Below, piece by piece: positions 1 through 12,612 of a stretch of 64,000 nt of DNA. A program made the translations under genes and the position numbers. Position 1 is the stretch's first letter. The number at the start of each line of letters is the position of its first letter. The notes under the pieces are model-generated. The model ran no database searches, was not told the DNA's origin, and was given only the letters and a program-made list of their open reading frames with translations. Origin of the DNA: Colias croceus (taxonomy: Eukaryota > Arthropoda > Insecta > Lepidoptera > Pieridae); contig NC_059544.1 in assembly GCF_905220415.1 (NCBI RefSeq), forward strand, positions 6,140,501 to 6,204,500, written 5' to 3'.

Positions 1-316
1 TAAGGGTGTTATCGTTTATATTAACAGCAGAAAAACTTCAAAAACAACACCAAAAATTCAAAGAACATGCATCAAGTCACCATCACGTTATCGACGCATA
101 AAATCCTTAAGAGTGATGTCCCCCGGTGCTGTTTGTAAATAATGGTACAGTACCAAACTTTGCAAACTTCAAACAACCACTCTAAAGAATATCAAAGTTA
201 AACATATCAAAATGATTTAACATATCTAGTGAATATCGTAATTATAAGCATCAAGTAGCTTAGATTAGTATAGTGACGTGTTTTAATTATTCTCGTACTA
301 TAATAATTCATGTATC
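1..316. other. AT-rich non-coding start of window
   Basis: No open frame, RNA gene or repeat is recognised here. It would be the upstream flank or leader of the tentative start exon that follows. Confidence 0.4.
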
Positions 317-348
317 ATGAAGTTGGTGTCAAAAAAGTTCTTAGCGAG
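317..348 (+). CDS. Tentative short first coding exon (MKLVSKKFLA + 2 nt)
   Basis: An ATG opens ten codons (MKLVSKKFLA) and runs into a strong splice donor, GCGAG|GTAAGTTT. The piece ends two bases into a codon. That is the same phase as the first coding exon of the transporter at 13175-13242, so it could in principle splice to the exon at 38507 and give an alternative N-terminus. A one-in-three chance match of phase is the only link, and no next exon was found nearby. It may belong to another gene or be a chance donor. Confidence 0.2.
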
Positions 349-1774
349 GTAAGTTTAATCATTTAATTTATTTTTTAATGTAGGGATAAATAAATAATTT
401 TAGATAAATGTACCCTTATACTTTGTCTTACGAGATAGGAGAAGATAAAAATAAATAACTTGTGCTACAACAGGCTGCTACGAGGTAGTCTACGAGCTAC
501 GCTGTATTCTTTTCAAACTAGGTTTGCTTAAATTTTAATTTATTAAAACACAGCACAAATAAGTTGAAACTACTAAACTGCTGATATTATTAACAATAGT
601 AAGGTTTAGTATTTTGTTTAATTCAAGATAAATTTAGCAATTTGCAACTTATGAATAATAATTAGATCATGAACTCACAAAAAAAAATACTACGGCTACG
701 TTTATTTTATGTTAATTTGATAATGTTACCAAATTTAATATGATATTTAGTATACTAGTAGTGATGTCTTTTGTTTATTGCAAACAAGTTGTAAGTTGTA
801 AATTTGAGAAAAAAATATTGACTTAATAGATATTAAAGGTACACCTTTAATATCTATTAGGTTACCTTTAAAATATACTCAAATAAATATTTTTTTCTTC
901 ATAAAATAAATGCTACACTGATATTTTAAGACGAATGCAATTCCAAATTCAACGTAAGAGTAAAATTAATTGCACAATATCAATGCGAATAAATTCAAGA
1001 TTCGTGATAAACAGGAACCTTTATTAACTCTCAGAAACTCGTTGCAAAGCACCTCATCGCTCTTTTATTTCAATGTTATATTCAAATTCATCTTGAAATG
1101 AAAGTTGGCACGTTATCAAGGAATGTTAAATCCTTTTTTGTTACCCGTAGTGAAGATGCTGCGGGTCTCATGAGAGTTAAGCAATTATTAACATTTTAAA
1201 TGAGAGCAGACGTTGTGACAGATCTATTAAATATAATTATACAATAAATTAAAATACCAGTATGATATCATATAAAATGTATAAAGCATGAATTTCAAAT
1301 GAGGCTTATTAAAATTGTTACTTTATGTATTTCATGGAAAAGGTATTTGTGGGAATACCACTAGTGACTAGAGGTATCTGTGGAAAATTTCTTGTCTTAA
1401 GGACACATGAAGGATAGTTTCATAATATTAATTGTTTCTACCGTAAAATGTATTTTTGCCGTAACACAGAAGGATTACGAATGCGAAGTGTTACTTTAAG
1501 CGTTATTTATGACAAGATATAATTGAAGCTTTTCTATATAGCGGTAACAAGCCTAATATAGAGTGAAAAAGCTTTAGCAAAGCTCTTTAAGTTCATTTGA
1601 TATGAAATTATCTCAGTTTTAAATCATATGATTTATTTCACTATCAATATCTGTCTGCATATACTATAGAACGTCGTAGAAGCCTACACACAGTACACAG
1701 TTAACGAAATAAATATTTAAATTTTATGTATTCGTTTTTTCGAAATTATTTCGTTGTTTGTTCATTAATAAACA
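349..1774. other. AT-rich intergenic or intronic DNA
   Basis: No coding exon recognised. The stretch contains the perfect inverted repeat at 825-858, with A/T-rich outer arms (about 806-820 against 887-902) that suggest a decayed hairpin element. Confidence 0.4.
825..858. repeat. Perfect 16-bp inverted repeat, 2-nt spacer
   Basis: AATAGATATTAAAGGT is followed by AC and then by its exact reverse complement. An outer pair of AAAAAAATATT-like arms surrounds it, so it may be the core of a small foldback element. Confidence 0.7.
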
Positions 1775-1987
1775 TCCATACTAATATTATAAATGCGAAA
1801 GTAACTCTGTCTGTCTGTTACTCAATGACGCCTTAACTACTGAACCAATTTGCATGAAATTTGTGTAGAGATATTTTGATATCCGAGAAAGGACATAGGA
1901 TAGGTTTTATCCCGGAAATCTCACGGGAACGGGAAGTATGCGGGTTTTTCTTTGACTGCGCGGGCGATGCCGCGGGTGGAAAGCTAG
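1775..1987 (+). mobile_element. Lep1-like non-autonomous Helitron
   Basis: Begins TCCATACTAATATTATAAAT and ends GGAAAGCTAG, with A before and T after, as expected for Helitron insertion between A and T. About ten bases before the CTAG end, CGCGG...CCGCG can fold into the 3' hairpin typical of the group. A GTCTGTCTG motif follows the 5' end. This layout matches the abundant lepidopteran Lep1 family as I recall it. No coding capacity. Confidence 0.7.
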
Positions 1988-3698
1988 TTTGTCATAAAAT
2001 ATTAACTTTTTGTGCATTTTTGTTCTAATAACTTTTTGGTTGTGTTGAGCGTTTAGATAAGTACTTTAATTATAAGCTTGATATTGCCTGCGGTATTACA
2101 CGTTAGGTCAAAGGAAATTCCCATGGGAGTGAGATGTTTCACTGTGGACCGTGGTGAAAAGTTATAAAAATGTAAGGTAATGTAGAATTTAAAACATATT
2201 ATGTTAATCGTAATTTATTATTAATATTATCTATCCCGAGATTTAGAGTACTTGCTGGGAGACAGGTCATAGACAAAACGAGATGCTCTAAGTGTTGACG
2301 GTGATTCAAAAGTTTTATTTGTTAACTACCTCAACCTATTTTTCCGCAGTTGATAATTATTATATTGACTCTAGATTTTGGCAACAAAAGTTACAAAATA
2401 ATATAAAAAAGACATAAGTATCGAACAAAGACTATGATTAATTTTCAGTTTTATCCAGTTAAATCACTCCTTGCTTTAAATAAAATAAGCAAGAAATAAC
2501 ATACTTGGCGCTAATAAAAGTAAAAGTGTTTTTAAAATCTATGATTGAATTACATATTTAATAATTACATTTTTTAACAATTCGAAGTTAGAATATTCTT
2601 GTTTTATATTTTGAAAAATGTTCATAAACATGAAAGGGACAGGGTAGAGTTTCAGTTTTTGCAAGTTTTCATATAATTTAATTAGTTTGAATTCAACTGG
2701 AAAATTCAACAGTTTAGTGATAATCCTATTATTATAAATTGTTTAGTTCATACAAAGACTAATTTACAAATACTAATTTACAGACATCAGATCAATATTA
2801 TTATACTCTATTTCTATAACAGTTATTATCCTAGTCCAAAACTCAAATTTCGCATAAATTATTCAAAGCCGTTCAGTCGTTCTGGAAAATTGAAGATTTT
2901 TATACAGGAACATCTTGATAAAGAGCAATCATTGTGATTAATTCTGAGTAAGTAGGTATTCACGGCGGTAGCGGTATCATAAAGTAATCTCTACCAGAAA
3001 GCATGGAATGCTGAAAGAATATCATTTTAAAGAATTAAACGAAGCAAGCGCATCTTATTATATAATTAATGTGTACCAATGTCCATTGAATTTAAAAAAT
3101 TGTGTGGTGACAACAACGGAAATATACCTATTATTATAAAACAATAACATTTGAACACGTTGATTTTTTTGAAAAACATGCATTTGAAAAGTATTTGGCA
3201 CAATATTCATAGATTGTGAAAATCCTTTTTCTTTGCCAAATTATACTTTTCTTGGGAATTACTCTACTTTTATACTCATTAAAATAAACGTAACGATTAA
3301 ACGTTTTCTTTTACTATAAATACGTATAATATTGAGTTTGTTTTTGTTTAACTATTATTAAATCATTTTATACAGTTTGATTTATTATTGAAATTATATA
3401 TAGTGAACAACATCCTAGTATTTTTGGCATTTTTAATAAGTGGATCTTTGGAATACCTAATTATTAATTATCAATTATTTTAACAATAGATGTAGTGTCG
3501 CCTTTTGTTTAAGTAAAGTTTTGAAGTTTGATAGTAAAATAAAAATCAAGTAACTGTAATTTATTCAAATCGGGGATCTTTATACTACCTAAAGTATTAC
3601 TTAGCAATTAGCATGTAAAAGTACCTACTCAATTGAAGCAACGATGAGTATTTTTGTGTATTTAAATAAAATAATTGTGTAATTTGATAAGATTTATA
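1988..3698. other. AT-rich DNA without recognised gene
   Basis: No convincing ORF, splice-bounded exon, RNA gene or complete repeat was seen. Confidence 0.4.
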
Positions 3699-4093
3699 CA
3701 GGGTGTCCCAAAGTTACTACTATAAGCTCAAAGGAGGTTATAGTTTTGCATACGCTGAGTACGTAAAAAATACTTATAAAATTCCAGACGCATTTTTTTC
3801 AAATAGATGAATTCTTAAAACTCTATGTGTACACCCATAACAAGCGAGCCGCCCAACTTTGCCACCAGCAAGTGAGCTATCGTTTAAGATTATGTTTTCA
3901 TAGACAAAATGCTCACATAAGAGAAGCGGTATATGCCGGCTGCGCGAAGCTAGAGAAGAAAACATGGATTTTCAGGAAAAATTTAGCAAAACATTTTTGA
4001 CGTAATTTTGTTGTTTAAGTATTTTTTACGTGATCAGTGTATGCAAAACTATAAGTTCCTACCCGCTTAGTATACCAATAGTGGGACACCCTG
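3699..4093. mobile_element. Tc1/mariner-type MITE
   Basis: Flanked by TA on both sides. It starts CAGGGTGTCCCA and ends with the reverse complement TGGGACACCCTG. Similarity continues inward imperfectly for about 85 bp, for example TATAGTTTTGCATACGCTGA on the left against a near match from the right. The 395-bp body has no transposase. Confidence 0.75.
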
Positions 4094-7000
4094 TATATAC
4101 TATATTACTCGTATTGAATCGTATAATTATCTACTTGAATTAAAAATACATATGGTTTAATATATCCAGTCAGGTTTTAATGATTTATGTTCATATTTTA
4201 TCAAAATTAATATCTATTAATAGAACTGACTACCCACTACACAATTATTTAATGACGTCATACAATATGATAAGGCACCCAAGTTTTATTAACAACTAAG
4301 TAGATTTTAAATTTCTAAATAATTTATTATAATAATTGTAAAGCATTTCTATATATACTGCGACAACCATTTTACGACGTCAATTTATGACAAATTTAAT
4401 ATTAATTTAATACCGTAAAACTGATTGATTACAACAAAGACTTATCAAACAATGGTTCGGAAAATCAATATAAAAAGCTTTTAACTTCCCTCGGGCAAGC
4501 ATCCGAAACTAATTCAATAAAATGATCGCCCCTGATAGCGTTTTGGCTAGCATACGTCAAGAGTTGTTTATGTCGGCAGAAACTTAATAGAGTTATTAAA
4601 TTTGGCTTTAATTTATTCAATTTCGGTGAGTTAGGAAGACAATGGCAGCGAGGGCGGGGCCTGCTCCGGGCCCGCCCGTACGCACACCTGCTAATGCTAT
4701 TAACAGAGCTTATTATCATACATTGAAAGCTTTCTGTGTTGCAGATACATACTATGCATAGTGTGATGCATATTCCGTAATTACTATGCAATATGTATTA
4801 ATATGACGAGGCATTTTGAGTATTTATTGATTGATTGTCTGGTCAATGGTCATAATTCAAAATTCTAACAACAACTAAAAGCTTGCAAAAATTATATGAG
4901 TTTGTGCATTCGTGGGATTCAAAACTGGTGACTCAAAAACATATAACTGTACAATTGTATGGTATTACAACAGTAGATACATATACAGTATACGCCATCT
5001 TTCCATATTCAGACTGATAAATAAACATTGAGTTTTGAATGTGTTGTGTTATTAATTACTATCGTTGCGTCCGCGTCTTCATTCGTGCGCTCGCGACGAC
5101 CGTCTTTCATATCTATCGCGTTTTAACACTTTCTATAAATTTTCAAGAAGAAATTTTGCTGTTTGATACAAGTGGTATTTGTCTTGTCTAACTCAGTAAT
5201 AGATTTTACCAAAATTTGGTTCAGTGGTGCAGGTGTCCAAGTGCAACTGACGGATCATATGTATGGGAGATAATGGTTTCAAAAACGTCGATAATCTAAA
5301 ATATTTTTTTACAAAATCTTTTGCAGGACACAATATGCACGTGATGCAGATGATTATTCAACTTGGACGAAATCCTCCTCAAAGATTTCCATGTGTATGA
5401 AATTGATAAACTCCAATTTGTGCAAGAATTTTTCCTTATGTAAATTTCATGTTATACCTATTTCTAAGATCTGTGTAAGGTATAGGTAGTAGAAGAACAA
5501 ATATTTACAAAAATTTAATAGTTTTAGAAATATCTTAGATTTTAGTCTTTGTAGAGCACAGAAATGTATTCGAGGATATGCAAAAATGCTTGATGAAATT
5601 ATAAAAAAAAACAATTTTTCAAAAAAGTAGGCATAGCAGACGTTGTAAACTGTACTTTGTATCATCATTGTATAGACAATACCTACATTCACCAGCATTA
5701 AGTATAGGTTTAGGAGAGAACTTTAGATTGCTCCTCTTCTTCGGGCATTTAGCGTTACATTGGCAATACGTACTTTATGGCCTATAATTGTCATAGTAAA
5801 AAAGATAGTAATTTAGAATTGCTTTATCCAGAAGGATTTTACAGAAGGATTTTGCTGTATCCAAACTTATAGTTTCCTCATAAACTTACGCTGTGAAAAT
5901 CTGATACCGTGTCGTGGAAAGAGGTCGAATTTCTGCCAAAAATTCGTTGTTCTCTTTAAATAATCAACGAGGCAATAATTATCAACCAAAACGCCGTCCG
6001 AACTTGCACAAGTTTATAGCCAAATGCAATAATATTACAAAATTTACAACATTGGGGTCTTTAAGAAAACAGCGTATCTGTATTTAAAAGGTCGGCTAAG
6101 CACCTGTAATATATTATAACAAGTGTTAGGTACAAGTATTTATTGGCAGTTCACCAACACCAGTCACCACTGAACATCAGGTGCATCACCTGTCCCTTTT
6201 GCTTGCTCTGCCATACAAAAAATGTACCTATGTACCTATTGAGATCTCAAGGTAGAGTCAAATTTCTTACTAATTAGATTATACATACTAGAAAAAAAGG
6301 TATAATTAATAATTAAAAAATATATAAGTCCTAACTAAAAAATGAATATTCTCTGTTACTCCAAATTTTAACAACTGCATAGAATATTCAGAATAATTTT
6401 AGCAGATACCTTTCAATGTATAGCAGAAAATTTAAGCGGTTAAATCCTTAAATCGTATCTTGATTTTTATTGCGCTGCGAGCGAAAACTGCTTGAGTCGC
6501 GTCCCCAAGGAGCTATCGGTTGGCAAACATCGCAATCCGATACGGAATAGCGATTTTCTATTTTGTTTTGTATTTCGACGACTTACACAAATAAATCGAC
6601 GGAGGAAGATATGTGTTTTATAGAAATATTGAAAATTTTATACTATGTGGTCGTGTTAATAAGCTTTTAACAATTCTATTTTACATTTACCAGCTTAAGT
6701 ACGGTTTTGGTGACTTTTTCTATTACTTGAATAATTTCACGAATATTTTAAAAGATTAAAAAAAAAATCTTGATATCGCGTAAAAAATATAGAGCTCAAA
6801 AAAAGGTTTGATATTAAATTACGCCTAGAATTCCGACTTAATGTATTTCTAATCAAGATCGCCAGCACAATTTAATAAACTGTTTTGCCTCTCGGTTGAG
6901 TTCACAATTTTCTATATTAAATCGTTGAAGCTGCTGGCGGGCGGGTTGCTATGATACCTCAGAGAAGTTAATAAGTCATAAATAGCAGGTGTGACAGAGA

Positions 7001-8369
7001 GGGAGCATTAATATCCTGCATGTGGAAAAGAGAAAATTGCACCCCCCCAGGTAGAGGTGGTGATACGCAATCGAGTGGAAAAAGGTGCTTTTGAAAGTCA
7101 TGAGGTGTCCCCTAACACGGTGTTTGACTATTAAAAATCACAGACATCACTATTTACATGAAACTCGTATGTGGTAAAACTTGGGTAAAACAAGAATTTG
7201 GATCATAGTCAAATATAACCCTTGCTTTTTACTGTTTATGTTAACAAAAATTCGACGTTTATAAATAACGGTCTCATTAATGAGTTGATCTTAAATTCAT
7301 AAGCAAATTTCTATTCGTAAGCGAAAATAAAGCTTTAAAATTCTCGTTGAAAGAAAAAAATATAAAATATTCAAAACTTATTAAAAACAAAAAAATTGCG
7401 CATTTTCTTTTTTACAAAGTACTTAGTCGAAAGTACAGCAACTGTATTTCAAAGACACAACAAAATGCATCGATAAGTTCATTTTGGCCTTTATTGTTTC
7501 AAAAAGCGTGCAAAGTGGCACATTGAAAGCCGATAAGAGCTGAGTATGCTGTTACCGAGTGGTCGATCACCGGTAAGTGCTCGTTCGATGCCACTTCCAC
7601 TGAGGTTATAAGAACTGCACTTAAAGTATTTATAATCCCTTATCGATCAGATGCCGTCGACACTGTTTTGTAGGAAATTCAAAGTAAAGGATAATATTGC
7701 AAATTTTGACGAAAGAATAACGAAGAACGAATTTAAATATTGATACGAACTCACCAGTGATTTTATTACTAATAATATATCACAACATTAATAATTACAA
7801 TTTTTAACTATTGCTATTGTATGATCAAAGAGGGCGAATAGATACATTTATACTGGTAGGTCATACTTCGTAATAGCAAGCCGGCTATCAGAAAAAAAAT
7901 GTAGATGTTCTTTTTTTAAATTTTTCATAGTCGAATTATGGCAACATTTCTTTGCACGTTAGTACTTCAAACTTGTGTAAAATATATTGAAAATTTTGTA
8001 TTGATTATTATTATTGTAAAAAAAACATATTTATTTTTTTAATAATTGCTGTGCGAACGAACAATAAAAAATTAAAACATTAGTAAAACACTGGCTGTTA
8101 AAAAAGACATAATATTTTGTTGGTTGGAAAGGCAACTGGCTGGTAAAAAAAGACATAATGTTTTGAATCTTTATTCAAATAAAATTAAAAAAAATCTTAT
8201 TAAGACACATTCAGCTGTTATTTTGACTTCGAAAGTTACTGGATAGTAGAAAATAAAATTTAATAATTTGATTGAATTTAGAATTGATGCTTCGAGTGGC
8301 ACACAATATGTCGTTAATTGTCTTGTCGTCCATTAGGTATTTATTTTTTTCTTTTAATAACTTACTTAC
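4094..8369. other. Long non-coding stretch
   Basis: Contains no recognised gene. Points of note: a perfect CRE at 4253-4260; a GC-rich spike at about 4640-4690 in AT-rich surroundings; a SINE-like piece at about 6140-6230; and two copies of a TAAAAAA(A)GACATAAT motif at about 8099 and 8142. A donor-like CACCG|GTAAGTGC at about 7570 has no clear coding exon upstream. Confidence 0.35.
4253..4260. promoter_or_regulatory. Perfect CRE (TGACGTCA)
   Basis: Full palindromic CREB/ATF site. Others lie at 9464 (inside a MITE), 23781 and 30764. Function is not shown. Confidence 0.3.
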
Positions 8370-8405
8370 CTCTTGCCCCGGCTCCACCGGAGTAGATTTA
8401 GATCT
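8370..8405 (-). CDS. Tentative 36-nt microexon (RSKSTPVEPGQE)
   Basis: On the minus strand, AATTGCAG precedes a 36-base GC-richer segment that reads RSKSTPVEPGQE in one frame and is followed directly by an excellent donor, GAG|GTAAGTAAG. The length is a multiple of three, as is usual for cassette microexons. Weak points: the acceptor lacks a good pyrimidine tract, a second frame is also open, and no neighbouring minus-strand exons were found. I do not recognise the peptide. Confidence 0.3.
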
Positions 8406-9358
8406 CTGCAATTATTCCCTTTTCATAATAGTTATTCTGCATAAGATAGCGCAGACAAATAAAAAAAAGGAAAATAATTAAATCCATCAAGCCGTTCCTG
8501 AGTAATATAACAGCTAAATACGACTTTCCTTTATCTCTCTACTCGTAAATCTATACATATAATAAAACAGTAATCAGACCATTTCTGTAAATTTAATAGT
8601 TTTTAAAATAGTGATTGTTATGCAAAATGAATATTTTTTACGGCCCAAAACAATAGTTAGTGAAAAAGCGAAAAAGCGTACAAATCATTTTTAAAATTTT
8701 TGCTTCAACAAAAATAAAAATACTAGTATACCTAAATTTGATATTCTATCATCTATTCTCGAGTGTTTTACTGTTTACGGAAATAGTATACGTAAAAGAA
8801 AACCTATAAATATTATTTAGATATTTAACCCATTGAGCCCCAAGCGGCCCGATCGGTCCCAGACACAATAGACTTTCTATTGTGTCTGTGGTTGAGTCTG
8901 AGTTACTAAACTTGACAATTAATCCAGTTAAGTACCACAGTAAATTGGTCCTCTTTTTTACGACGTTTGAATAAAAATTGTACTGGTGATAATTCAGCTC
9001 TAAGTAACTCGGTCAGCAATTTTAGAAATGTTTAACTTGATTGCGTTTTGCCCCCCGCTGACGTTTCAAGTTATGAAAGAATGCATTAATCAGAACGGCT
9101 TGGGGAGGGTCGGAGCAGTTTGTCAAGCGAAGTTTGCTTCAAGTTATTATGTAAAGCATGACGTATTTATTGCTGGACTTTAATGATTACAAGCATTACC
9201 TACATATATAACGTTTTTAAGTACTCTTAATTTTTCCATAACATTACATACTCTTTATTCCATTATTCGACTAAAAATCTCTTTTAGTATATAAAAAAAT
9301 GTCATTCATCCTTAGCTAGGCTTGATATTGGATGACAATCATTTGGTTTTTGCAAATA
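8406..9358. other. Non-coding DNA with one strong hairpin
   Basis: No gene recognised. The perfect hairpin at 8860-8888 lies in a sequence (about 8827-8920) that reads like a dispersed lepidopteran repeat. Confidence 0.4.
8860..8888. repeat. 12-bp perfect hairpin
   Basis: CAGACACAATAG, a five-base loop ACTTT, then the exact reverse complement CTATTGTGTCTG. Confidence 0.6.
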
Positions 9359-9824
9359 GGGACCATCCATAAAGTACGTCACACTAATTTCATGAGTTTT
9401 TGAGCACCCCCCCGTCCTTGTCACAGGTGGTCACATTTCTAAGACCCCCCCCCCTCCCTAGTGTGACGTCACATGTTTTGCAATTTAACATCGAAAAATC
9501 ATTAAATTAAAATTTAAAACAGCAGTTCCGAAATTAGTTTTATTTCCATTTAAATTAAGTACTTTTTTTATGAAATCAACATAATATCAAATATTTGAAA
9601 CAATAACAAAAAAATAAACTAATGAATAGGCATTGAATAGATAAATATAAATTGTCAACAAATAAATTTAAACGATTAGTTTATTAACAAGCAATTAGTA
9701 CCTCTAGATTTTGAAATGTGATGTCACGAAACTTAGGACCCCTCCCACCCCTTGTCACACATTGTCACACTTTTTCGACCCCCTCCCCCCCTCTTTACGT
9801 GTGACGTACTTTATGGATGGCCCC
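9359..9824. mobile_element. MITE with about 25-bp terminal inverted repeats
   Basis: Left end GGGACCATCCATAAAGTACG and right end (reverse complement) GGGGCCATCCATAAAGTACG, both continuing with TCACAC. There is one mismatch in about 25 bp. C-rich tracts lie just inside both ends and TGACGTCA occurs in the left part. No ORF. The superfamily is not assigned; ATA on both flanks could be a 3-bp target duplication. Confidence 0.7.
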
Positions 9825-10773
9825 ATATGAACTTATGGAATGAATATGAAATTCCAAAAAACTACTTATAATCTTTAGATTGACAACAAATGATAGCTAA
9901 ACTTTGGTATTATTAATATACATAATATACATAATATAATAAAAGCGACGGATTTGAAACATTTGTTCAATGAAACAATCTTAATATGAATCGATTTTAA
10001 AACGAACGTACAACCCGATAAATTGGTTTAAATGCGTTCTTCTTTTACATTCTGTATTTATTTTCACCAATTTCACTTTAAAAAAGTTTTGTTATAAATT
10101 GGTAAACTAGAATGTTTTAACGTTTCCTATTGTGAAATATTTTTGTTTCTATCATTGCGCATAACAATGAATGAAACAGTTCATAAAAAGTCGACTTAAC
10201 AATGCACAAAAAATGATGAGGACATTATATTAAAGGATCGATTTCCATGATTTCCATAGGGCGTCTGGTGGACCGGGGAAACTTCATTTGCGAACTCCTC
10301 TGGCCGTGAAATGAAGTCTGCGATATTGCTGATCTTCGCATCAGCAAACGGGGAGCGATTTGTTTGAGTCGCATTTGAAACCCTTTTGGTTACTCCCTTT
10401 ACGTGTTTCCGTTTTCATTTGCATATCTAGTCGTGTATTTAAATGGGTGTATCCATTTCAATTTATACGACGGCTAAATTTAATACGGTTTAATTTATTT
10501 ATTTTATTATTCAAATACGACTCTTTTTTATATTATTTTCCTAAGTAGCAACTTTTTTTCTATTTTTTTAAATAGTTTATTTAACTGAATAGTGAAAAGG
10601 TCACAATAAAACTTTAATTTTGTTACTGAAAACCGAAAATACTTCATTATGTGAGTACTTAGCTTTCAAAGCATTGTTGTTGAAATTTGATATTGAAATC
10701 TTTTGAAATATTCAGAACTCGTAATAAATAGGGCATTGACTTTTAAGCATGAATTAGATTAAAATATATATAT
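9825..10773. other. AT-rich DNA without recognised gene
   Basis: A GC-richer patch at about 10255-10360 contains a short inverted repeat (GCTGA...TCAGC). No splice-bounded exon is supported there. Confidence 0.4.
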
Positions 10774-11674
10774 GTTACCGGAAATGTATGTAATCCGTCA
10801 TTGTATACAATTCCTAGGAAATGTATACAATTCCTAAAATCGTACGGAAATGTGTGAAATAAATTATTTTATACACATTTCCTAGGAAATCTATACATTT
10901 CCTAAATAGCTATCGGAAATGTAAAACATTTAAGATATTGATATGTCGTAGGCAAGTATATGTAGTAGTATTGTATATAATCTGGCCGTTTACAAACGGT
11001 CGGCATTTTGTATTAACTATGCCGATAATTCGTAATCAGAAATTTTTGGTTTGGATAAGGGGGTTCGGTTAGGTTCGTGTTTTTTTTAAAACTACACAGA
11101 AATAGGAGCCCCACGAAGTGGGGCTCCGTCGGCTCGCGACCGTCTTTTTGTAGAATTTTGGAAAAAAACGAATTTTCGGCATATTAAAACAGCTAGCCGT
11201 AATGTAATACGGCGGATTGTACAATCCGACTGCGCCAAATATACGCGAGGACAGCGGGACGAGGGAACTGATAACTTGAAAAATGAAAATTTGATTTTAT
11301 AAGAATAAAATAATATAAGTTGATTTTGTGATATTTACGTTAAAAATTAGATAGTTGATTTTTAAAATGTTAATTAGTAAGATGAACATAATATTATTAC
11401 AATTTTACGGTATGACTGTTACCCGATTGTATCAATAAGAGGTATAATAAAAAAATAACAACGTATTTTATTACAGAAAGCATTTACTTTACACATTTCC
11501 TAATACGATATAGGAATTGTATACAATTCCTAGGAAGATTATACATTTCCTAGGATATGCATGCATTAAATAGTTTTTTAAACAATATTTTATACATTTC
11601 CTAAATGGTATCGGAATTGTACACATTTCCTAGGAATTGTATACAATTCCTTGATTTCATACATTTCCGGTAAC
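10774..11674. mobile_element. 901-bp inverted-repeat element with palindromic subterminal arrays
   Basis: The ends are GTTACCGGAAATGTATG and its reverse complement CATACATTTCCGGTAAC, with ATAT on both sides as a possible target duplication. The outer 150-200 bp on each side carry many copies of a GGAA(A/T)TGTAT motif, often as head-to-head palindromes such as GGAATTGTATACAATTCC joined by CCTAGG. The core holds three further hairpins: CCGTTTACAAACGG; a 10-bp GGAGCCCCAC stem (about 11106-11128); and the palindrome CGGATTGTACAATCCG. No transposase ORF, so it is non-autonomous. Superfamily unknown. Confidence 0.7.
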
Positions 11675-12436
11675 ATATACATATTTGATTGTATGTTTCG
11701 ATTTAAATAACACAAAAATTACTAATTGAGCAGATAAATTCTTTCAGCAATTGAAAGCTACATCTTCAGTAAAAGCTGTATATGTTTTATATGTTTTTTC
11801 ATACTAGCCAATACTCAGAAATAGTAAGCTACTTAGTTATAAAAATCTAAAACCGAGGTACAAACAAAGGGTGATCTAATTAATGTTTTAAATACGCTGG
11901 GAGTTTTTGTTAATTTTACAATCAATAATAATGACGCCAGTATTTTTAAAGATAAAGTATGAACTGTAATGAAAACAGGAAAAATAAAATCAGAATCGTC
12001 ATATTGTATAGAAATGCGTGGCATGAATTTAATATATTTATTTAACAGGATATATTTACATAAACTTGATTAACGGGAAAACGTAAGCCCGTGTAATTAC
12101 ATAAATTAATGTAAAGCAGTTTAGGTTTTGAAATTCATGAAGGCTTTAATAAATATTTATTGTTTAAGCATATCGTATAAGCAGTCCTTTAATATTTAAT
12201 ATTTACCTACTTATTTATTCAATACTACTCGTGTAAATGATAAATCTAGGCACTAAATTTTAATCCAAAATAAATTGAAACAGCAGCAATTCTACAATAT
12301 TCAGTTCGTGTAAAGGAAGCTTTGCAACTGTATAAGTTTTAATATTCGAACCGTTTGCAAATCCGGGTGGAAACATTGATGGGGTTGACGTCTATGTACT
12401 TTTAGTGTTCCTGAAAATTTTCAGAAATGTTACAAA
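11675..12436. other. AT-rich flank upstream of the transporter promoter
   Basis: No gene or repeat recognised. Confidence 0.4.
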
Positions 12437-12612
12437 ACCCCGCCCCATTACAGTTGAGGCTGCGATTGGCGGCTGTTGTTCCAGTTAGCTGAAGGTATCG
12501 ACCAATGGAGGAGGAGGTGACGCGCAGCCGTAGCAAAGCGCTGAGCTGCGCGGGACGCGCTACGAGCGACAGACGCTACCCCGGATCTGCTACGCCTGGC
12601 GACTGAAAAAAT
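12437..12612 (+). promoter_or_regulatory. GC-rich promoter-like block and non-coding first exon of the transporter
   Basis: A sharp GC-rich island in AT-rich DNA with a GC box (CCCCGCCCC, 12437), an inverted CCAAT box (ATTGG, 12465) and a CCAAT box (12502). It ends at a consensus donor, AAAAAAT|GTAAGTAT (12612/12613). No TATA box is obvious. I infer that transcription starts inside this block and that its 3' part is the first, untranslated exon. The exact start site cannot be read from sequence. Confidence 0.5.

Noticed and set aside
4465..4791. 108-codon minus-strand frame over the GC-rich spike
   Set aside because: No ATG-based start with family similarity; open only because of a short GC-rich stretch. 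Not annotated as a gene.
7480..7575. Possible exon ending at CACCG|GTAAGTGC
   Set aside because: No acceptor or coding continuity upstream; the donor-like motif alone is too weak.
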